From DATDEW01 sp046590205 (lineage in GTDB: Bacteria; Bacteroidota; Ignavibacteria; Palsa-1295), in the NCBI GenBank assembly GCA_046590205.1, contig JBKJTT010000073.1, forward strand, positions 1 through 36,155: a stretch of DNA of 36,155 nt, in the 5' to 3' direction. How positions within the stretch are numbered: position 1 is the stretch's first letter; every line of letters starts with the position of its first letter. This document shows, piece by piece, positions 31,870-36,155 of the stretch. The notes below the pieces were generated by a model that was not told the DNA's origin, did no database searches, and worked only from the letters and a program-made list of their open reading frames with translations. The position numbers and the translations under genes were made by a program.

Positions 31870-32994
31870 ATGAAGATAATAGAGGGTACCATTAAGAACA
31901 TCTCATACGAAGCTCAAATAACGAAAGAGCTACCGAGGTATGATTTTGACTCATTTGATGTCAATACCGCTAAACCCTCTGGTGTTATATATACTAATAA
32001 GACCGAGATATCTTATTCTAAGTGGGTTAGCCCAAAACGAACCCGAACATACCCTTTCGAGAGAATTTACAATACGTTTAATTCTGCCAAGAAATTAACC
32101 ATTATCCCTATTCTCAAGGATGAAGGAAAAGATGGTGATCTGGATAAAATTCAGTTTTCTACTTTCAGTTGGATGAGTTTACTCGGCATATTCGTAGTGC
32201 TCGGATACTATGATAACGCATCTAAGAATAATTCATCAGCTCAAAGAAACAGAGAAAAACTCACTAACCAAAAGCTAAACAATGTATTTGTAAAAGAACA
32301 GATTAAGGAGATAATGCGGCATCGGTTGGAAGCTATTCATTGGAATAGGACAGTAATCAATGAAAAGCTAACAGATGTCTTGTTGAAATCTATTGATGCA
32401 TACAGGAAGATATCAAGAAAGACAGGAGTAGAAATACATTCATACTCTGCCTTAGAAAGATTCCATCAGCGAGTACTCGAAAATATAGAGAGCTACAGAG
32501 AAATATCACTACGTGGGTCACAGGGTGCAAGCAGCAGAGAATATCTTACAAATCACATCAATGAATTCCTTGGTGATGGAGACAAAGTTCAGCTTGTGCT
32601 TGAAAACTATCTGGGCGGGACATACTTTTTGACTGCTGATGAGCTGGTTAAAGAAGGTAAGTCATGGATAATTCAAGAATCTAAGAATACAACTGCCGGA
32701 GTCTTACCAAGTTTATGTGACATTAAAGACGGTTTATTTAAGTTAATATTATACTCAAACATCGACAAACTTCAAATAGATAAAAAGTCCGTAAAGTTTG
32801 CTACTCGACTTAAGTTGACAAGTCCATTGCTAAAAGGCGAGATACAGCTACCTGCAAAGGAAAACCAGATTCAAAGCTACTTTGATAAAAACAGTCGTAT
32901 ATTAAGACCGACAACTATGGGCACTATTCGGTTGTTGAACCAAGAAGTAAAAGAGAATAGGAATATGTCTATAGTGATAGCACCAAATAAATGA
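31870..32994 (+). CDS. probable type II restriction endonuclease
   Basis: This is a 374-residue, lysine-rich, A/T-rich gene. It overlaps a DNA adenine methyltransferase gene by ATGA, the usual sign of a restriction-modification pair. Two segments could carry a PD-(D/E)xK site: IIPILKDEGKDGDLDK (about 78-93) and SWIIQESKN (Glu270, Lys272), the latter followed by VLPSLCDIKDGLFKLILYSN, which I associate with restriction enzymes from memory. No membrane span or signal peptide is obvious. The recognition sequence is unknown. It could instead be a different nuclease-type effector, so the call rests mainly on context. Confidence 0.65.
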   Translation: MKIIEGTIKNISYEAQITKELPRYDFDSFDVNTAKPSGVIYTNKTEISYSKWVSPKRTRTYPFERIYNTFNSAKKLTIIPILKDEGKDGDLDKIQFSTFSWMSLLGIFVVLGYYDNASKNNSSAQRNREKLTNQKLNNVFVKEQIKEIMRHRLEAIHWNRTVINEKLTDVLLKSIDAYRKISRKTGVEIHSYSALERFHQRVLENIESYREISLRGSQGASSREYLTNHINEFLGDGDKVQLVLENYLGGTYFLTADELVKEGKSWIIQESKNTTAGVLPSLCDIKDGLFKLILYSNIDKLQIDKKSVKFATRLKLTSPLLKGEIQLPAKENQIQSYFDKNSRILRPTTMGTIRLLNQEVKENRNMSIVIAPNK

Positions 32995-33848
32995 GTATCC
33001 TACCGTTAATAAAGAGTCCGCTTCGATACCCTGGGGGTAAGGCAAAAGCTATCGTTCAGCTGAACCCATTTGTTCCGAAGCACTATGATGAATTCCGCGA
33101 GCCATTTATTGGTGGTGGTTCAGTATTCCTTTGGCAAAAGCAACGTCATCCACATAGAGAGTTTTGGATAAATGACTTGAACTATGACCTTTACTGTTTT
33201 TGGAAGTGCGTGAAAGAGAATCTTGATGAACTGGTTGAGCAAGTAGATTTTATCAAGAAATCAGTAAGTGATGGTCGCGTGCTCTTTGATTCTTTAGTAG
33301 GACAAGTCAATCATGAATTAACTGAATTGCAAAGGGCAGTCCGTTTTTTTGTATTAAATAGGATTACATTTTCAGGCACTGTTGATTCCGGTGGATATTC
33401 ACAGAAAGCATTTGAAACACGGTTTACTGATTCCTCTATCTTTCGATTACGCCAACTGGAGGGTTTATTAGATGATGTAGTCGTGACAAACACTGATTAT
33501 AGTGAATCACTGTATGCATCAGGACGTGATATTTTTATTTTTCTTGACCCCCCATATTTTTCGGCAACAAAATCTCGGCTATACGGTAAGAACGGAGACC
33601 TACATCTTGGGTTTGACCATAAGAAATTTGCGCAGGACATGAAGGCATGCCCGCATCCTTGGATGATTACGTATGACGACTGCGAAGAAGTAAGAAATAA
33701 TTTTGAGTTCGCCCATCTTTTTGAGTGGGAATTCCAATACGGCATGAACAACTACAAAAAAGAAACTGCGGCGAAAGGTAAAGAACTGATAATTACAAAT
33801 TATCCAGTAAAGGTAAAGGAAAGCTCGTTGCAGCTTGAGTTGGCTTAG
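32991..33848 (+). CDS. D12-class N6-adenine DNA methyltransferase (Dam/DpnM-like)
   Basis: This 285-residue enzyme methylates adenine N6 using SAM. It has the class alpha motif order: SPLRYPGGKAK (9-19), motif I EPFIGGGSVF (37-46), NDLNYDLYCFW, and catalytic motif IV DPPY (186-189), with the target recognition region between them. It probably protects host DNA from the nuclease encoded just upstream, with which it is translationally coupled. The specificity cannot be read from the sequence. The A/T-rich codon use is like its neighbours and unlike the housekeeping genes. Confidence 0.92.
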   Translation: MSILPLIKSPLRYPGGKAKAIVQLNPFVPKHYDEFREPFIGGGSVFLWQKQRHPHREFWINDLNYDLYCFWKCVKENLDELVEQVDFIKKSVSDGRVLFDSLVGQVNHELTELQRAVRFFVLNRITFSGTVDSGGYSQKAFETRFTDSSIFRLRQLEGLLDDVVVTNTDYSESLYASGRDIFIFLDPPYFSATKSRLYGKNGDLHLGFDHKKFAQDMKACPHPWMITYDDCEEVRNNFEFAHLFEWEFQYGMNNYKKETAAKGKELIITNYPVKVKESSLQLELA

Positions 33849-33915
33849 TTGGAGTCGGACTTTGAGTTGTATGATTTGACAAAACAATAATTAATATAGG
33901 TGGGGGAGAAATATC

Positions 33916-34803
33916 ATGTTCAAAGAATTTAGTCTTCAAACTTTTTTTCGCTATTTTATTCCCGGTGCTATGACACTTGGGCTTGTATTTTATTTGCAAA
34001 AGTTTGTAGAAGCGAAGAGGCTGATAGATTTTGGATTGGGGTCTAGCAAAGAAGTTTTGGAAAGTGCAGTTTTATTAGGTGCGATATTCATTATCGGATA
34101 TCTTGTTTCTTCTTTGTATCATTTCATCATCAATTTCCCCATACTTAGGAAAGTTCTACGTTTGAACCATATTGCTTTCTTTAAGAGCGCAGTGGAAAAC
34201 GGATTCATCGAATTAAAAAATACACTTTTAAATCAAAAAGATACTAAAGCGACAGGTTCTGCTTCAGCAGAAACGGCAGACAGCGAACAAAATCTTGAAC
34301 TCAAAGATACATCTAATGAATTAACAAATATAGAACCAGAACAACTTTCTACATCTGGTTCAGCTGCGCTCTTTGATGTGTATTTCTATAGATTGAGACG
34401 AACAATTGATAAAACTTCGGATGAGAAAAGATTTGAAGGTTTTTTTGATATATGGAATGGGTTGGGATCAACTCTTACAGGAATGATGGTTGGTTTTGCA
34501 TTTTGGTGGATGCTTCCAGAATTAGAATGTTCAAACGAGGACATTAAAATGATCTGGTTACCTGCCACTTTTTTTATCATGGGAATAATCAATTGGATTC
34601 AGCTTAGACGTTGGTCTAGGTCATATGTGGAAAGTTGGTTCTTTGCTGTATTGCAGAACTATAAAGAAGTGAAAAAAAAACCTCTTCATATTTTTGTGCG
34701 AGATGAACAGTTAAGCGTCAGTCTCATTAAGTTACGTCCCTTTAAAAACAAGAAGCTATTGTCTTCTATTAGGATGTTTTTTGAACAATTTTTGTATAAC
34801 TAG
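33916..34803 (+). CDS. four-span membrane protein of unknown function in the accessory block
   Basis: This is a 295-residue, A/T-rich gene with a strong GGGGGAG ribosome-binding site (33902-33908) seven bases before ATG 33916. Two spans occur early (about 11-28 and 47-70) and two later (about 188-206 and 215-232), in pairs. Between them is a polar, Ser/Thr/Glu/Lys-rich segment (about 102-155) that looks disordered. The C-terminal ~60 residues are cytosolic and basic. I do not recognise the family. An A9 run at 34672-34680 (coding Lys-Lys-Lys) could slip. The position behind the methyltransferase gene suggests it travels with the restriction pair, perhaps as a membrane effector (inference). 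Confidence 0.7.
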   Translation: MFKEFSLQTFFRYFIPGAMTLGLVFYLQKFVEAKRLIDFGLGSSKEVLESAVLLGAIFIIGYLVSSLYHFIINFPILRKVLRLNHIAFFKSAVENGFIELKNTLLNQKDTKATGSASAETADSEQNLELKDTSNELTNIEPEQLSTSGSAALFDVYFYRLRRTIDKTSDEKRFEGFFDIWNGLGSTLTGMMVGFAFWWMLPELECSNEDIKMIWLPATFFIMGIINWIQLRRWSRSYVESWFFAVLQNYKEVKKKPLHIFVRDEQLSVSLIKLRPFKNKKLLSSIRMFFEQFLYN

Positions 34804-34820
34804 ACATTATTTACTATATC

Positions 34821-34890
34821 TGTTCGGCTGTCGCCGGATTTATTCAATAACCGCCCCCTAACCCCCGCCTTGAAAAGGCGGGGGAGTAAG
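34821..34890. repeat. two-hairpin palindromic repeat, copy 1
   Basis: Hairpin A is TCGGC-TGTC-GCCGG (34824-34837, one U-G pair at the base). Hairpin B is CCCCCGCCTT/AAGGCGGGGG (34862-34871 and 34875-34884) with a GAA loop. They are joined by TTTATTCAATAACCGCCCCC. The copy directly follows the membrane protein gene. Related copies lie at 35287, 35391 (inverted) and 35458. Confidence 0.85.
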
Positions 34891-34928
34891 AGATAAGAGG
34901 GCACAGGCGGCGTGCCTTATGGGAAATC

Positions 34929-35052
34929 ATAGGTGCCAATGCGTTTTCCTCGAAAACAGCGCAAAAAAAGCAGTTCCGAAAAATCTTCATTTTTTCTTTG
35001 TAGGAAAATAGGGAGTTGCGGACTTTCTTCGATGTATCTTTAGGGCACCTAT
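34929..35052. other. 124-bp segment bounded by a 9-bp inverted repeat
   Basis: ATAGGTGCC (34929-34937) and GGCACCTAT (35044-35052) are exact inverses. Between them are a GTTTTC-CTC-GAAAAC hairpin and A- and T-runs. A 73-codon open frame on the minus strand here looks non-coding. The segment may be a small non-coding RNA or a mobile-element remnant; the sequence does not decide. Confidence 0.4.
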
Positions 35053-35074
35053 TGCAAAACGACAAATTATTGCG

Positions 35075-35082
35075 TATATTTG
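35075..35082 (+). promoter_or_regulatory. orphan -7 promoter element TATATTTG
   Basis: TAnnTTTG match inside the gene-free region with no coding frame close behind. If active it would transcribe the 153-bp inverted-repeat element downstream. Confidence 0.3.
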
Positions 35083-35100
35083 CATACCAAACTTGAGGCG

Positions 35101-35125
35101 CAAAGCGTAAACTTCAAAGCGTAAA
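35101..35125. repeat. short tandem repeat CAAAGCGTAAA
   Basis: CAAAGCGTAAA occurs at 35101-35111 and again at 35115-35125, separated by CTT. Confidence 0.7.
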
Positions 35126-35129
35126 GAAT

Positions 35130-35282
35130 TTCGGTCGTCCCTTCGGGACTTGTGATTTCTTTCTATGCCCTCTTCCCGCCGTTAAAACGGCGGGCTAATT
35201 TCAATCGTCACTCGCGGGACGAAGACCGTAGGGGCTCGCCGATGGCGTGCCCGTCTCCGTAGTCCCGGTAGGGACGACCGAA
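35130..35282. repeat. 153-bp element with 21/22-bp terminal inverted repeats
   Basis: TTCGGTCGTCCCTTCGGGACT (35130-35150) is the near-exact inverse of AGTCCCGGTAGGG plus ACGACCGAA (35261-35282). Each end is itself a small hairpin (GTCCC/GGGAC). Inside are CCCGCCGTT/AACGGCGGG (35175-35194) and a GGGCTCGCC/GGCGTGCCC hairpin (35232-35252) related to that at 13781. No clear target duplication flanks it. The form is MITE-like. Confidence 0.65.
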
Positions 35283-35286
35283 CCCA

Positions 35287-35367
35287 TCCGATTTTGTTCG
35301 GCTGCCGCCGAGATTTATTTAATAACCGCCCCCTGTATCCCCCGCCTTCAAAAGGCGGGGGAGCGGG
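35287..35367. repeat. two-hairpin palindromic repeat, copy 2
   Basis: Hairpin A is TCGGC-TGCC-GCCGA (35298-35311). Hairpin B is CCCCCGCCTT/AAGGCGGGGG with a CAA loop. Upstream TCCGATTTTGT and the TTTATTTAATAACC linker are shared with copy 3. Confidence 0.85.
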
Positions 35368-35377
35368 GAAAGACCCT

Positions 35378-35425
35378 CTCCTTCCTTTTCAAGGAAGGAG
35401 ATACAGAGGAAGGTTATTCAATAAA
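35378..35425. repeat. hairpin plus degenerate inverted copy of the repeat
   Basis: CTCCTTCCTT (35378-35387) pairs with AAGGAAGGAG (35391-35400). The stretch 35391-35425, read in reverse complement, aligns to the copy 2 segment from TTTATTTAATAACC through CTGTATC to CCTT, differing mostly by C-to-T type changes. It therefore looks like a decayed copy in inverted orientation. Confidence 0.6.
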
Positions 35426-35457
35426 ACAATACCATATTTTCTTCCGTATCTCGTTAG

Positions 35458-35537
35458 TCCGATTTTGTATGGCTGTCGCCATATTTATTTAATAACCGCC
35501 CCCTGTATCCCCCGCCTTGAAAAGGCGGGGGAGCGGG
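35458..35537. repeat. two-hairpin palindromic repeat, copy 3
   Basis: Hairpin A is TATGGC-TGTC-GCCATA (35468-35483). Hairpin B is identical in stem to copies 1 and 2. Two base pairs of hairpin A differ from copy 2 on both sides so that pairing is kept. It ends 21 bases before the next gene. Confidence 0.85.
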
Positions 35538-35558
35538 AAATATTAACCAACAACCAAT

Positions 35559-36155
35559 ATGAAAATAACATACGTAAACTCTGTGCCTTTGGCGCATGGG
35601 GAGCTTTCTGTTGTGCTTTCCGAATCAGCAGAGAATATGCTCAGCCACTCAACCAAGCTTGCATCCGATATCCGAAACCTCGGTGTCGGGACACTCATCA
35701 TTAATTGCGGAGTGAGTGCGAACCGCTTCAATGAGCATGTAATGCCTCTTACCGGTACCAACGACTGGTTCTATAAACGTACTGACCCGAAAGAAGTAAA
35801 GCTTGTGCCGTATAGCTCGTGCCGCGGTGATCTTATCGGTGAAAGCGATACGATTACCCAGATCGTCAGCAGCGCCGCTATCGGCGTTGTCATTATCATG
35901 GGTTGGGAATGGACATCGAGCACCTGGCGACGGAGGGAGCGATTATTTTATTACTTGCGAGAGTTGATGGAAGAGCATAATGTTGCTGTCATCGTCTATT
36001 CGCAAGCACGGACGGAGCCGACGGTCGGGGTGTATGATAGAGGCGGCATCGGCAAGCTTGGGAATATGTGTATTGCTATTATCAAAGATACGACCTCGAC
36101 CGAACTTGAGAAGGTCTCGCCACGTCCGGCACCGATTGTCGTCACCCCAAAGGAA
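35559..36155 (+). CDS. partial gene: RecA-fold, DnaB/RadA-like ATPase domain with degenerate P-loop
   Basis: The frame is open from ATG 35559 to the window edge (199 codons, 3' end missing). GELSVVLSESAENMLSHSTK occupies the place of the DnaB-type GELxxIxxxPGxGKT, but the glycines and the Lys-Thr of Walker A are absent. GVVIIMGWEW then resembles a Walker B strand. RERLFYYLRELMEEHNVAVI followed by VYSQAR matches the LKxLAKELxVPVIxLSQLxR block of replicative helicases, and RGGIGKLGNMCIAIIKD resembles the SGxIEQDADxxxFxxR block. It may be an inactive or divergent RecA-like protein. Its full domain set is unknown because the gene is cut. No Shine-Dalgarno is seen. Confidence 0.6.
   Translation, partial: MKITYVNSVPLAHGELSVVLSESAENMLSHSTKLASDIRNLGVGTLIINCGVSANRFNEHVMPLTGTNDWFYKRTDPKEVKLVPYSSCRGDLIGESDTITQIVSSAAIGVVIIMGWEWTSSTWRRRERLFYYLRELMEEHNVAVIVYSQARTEPTVGVYDRGGIGKLGNMCIAIIKDTTSTELEKVSPRPAPIVVTPKE

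Noticed and set aside
34844..35065. 73-codon open frame on the minus strand in the repeat region
   Set aside because: Its end is encoded by the palindromic repeat and the rest shows no protein-like pattern; a structured non-coding segment fits better.
34821..35537. CRISPR array
   Set aside because: The repeats are few, about 80 bp long, unevenly spaced, internally palindromic and partly inverted, with no spacers of regular length and no cas gene.
35247..35704. 81- and 136-codon plus-strand frames over the repeat island
   Set aside because: Both read through repeat hairpins (repeated PPSKGGGAG-type peptides) and overlap the start of the partial RecA-like gene; they are shadows of the repeats.

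Overview
The window looks like chromosomal DNA from a member of the Bacteroidota/Chlorobiota superphylum, most likely an Ignavibacteria/Kapabacteria-type lineage (inference). Three secreted proteins carry type IX secretion (T9SS) C-terminal sorting modules, one with the ENYPNP-like 'EQNYPNP' start. Many genes are preceded by the Bacteroidota -7 promoter element TAnnTTTG, Shine-Dalgarno sites are often missing, and there is a PNGase F-like protein. Most genes are housekeeping genes on both strands with moderate G+C. The stretch from about 31.87 to 34.80 kb is visibly more A/T-rich and looks acquired.

Layout: tRNA-Leu(UAA) and a 54-residue membrane peptide (1-374, minus); a TIR-TolB-like-TPR protein (431-2185, minus); an HtrA/Deg protease convergent with dnaX across a 12-bp terminator hairpin (2345-5711); a YeiH-type permease and an MsbA-like ABC exporter in tandem (5792-8498); a T9SS protein, a lipoprotein, and a winged-helix regulator plus membrane protein operon sharing a palindromic operator-like motif (8491-11430); a T9SS-secreted PNGase F homologue, a T9SS cupredoxin, a BamA-like outer-membrane barrel with an unusual N-terminal domain, and a lipoprotein alpha/beta hydrolase (11528-18518); class I fumarase, an acyl-CoA synthetase-like enzyme, a DEAD-box helicase and a DinB-like protein (18529-24145); an HD domain fused to a Pycsar-type membrane effector domain (24229-25485); an rlmN-glcE-glcF overlapping operon (25506-28650); a heptose-phosphate adenylyltransferase-like gene, a degenerate gluzincin-like protein and rarA (28715-31715).

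The accessory part holds a probable restriction endonuclease and a D12-class adenine methyltransferase overlapping by four bases, a four-helix membrane protein of unknown function, and then about 750 bases without a gene. That gap is packed with palindromic repeats: three direct copies of a ~80-bp two-hairpin element, a degenerate inverted copy, and a 153-bp element with 21/22-base terminal inverted repeats. The window ends inside a gene that resembles DnaB/RadA-type RecA-fold ATPases but lacks a recognisable P-loop.

The strongest second-look items are: (1) an A9 run in dnaX where either frameshift gives a stop within four codons, the arrangement known from Thermus gamma/tau production; (2) a 40-nt palindromic repeat lying in frame inside the acyl-CoA synthetase gene, matching the intergenic repeats 14 kb away with compensatory stem changes; (3) covarying hairpins in the repeat island; (4) a shared operator-like palindrome with a likely non-ATG start in the regulator operon; (5) an orphan HD-Pycsar effector fusion and a TIR-TolB-TPR protein; (6) the restriction-modification plus membrane-protein block.
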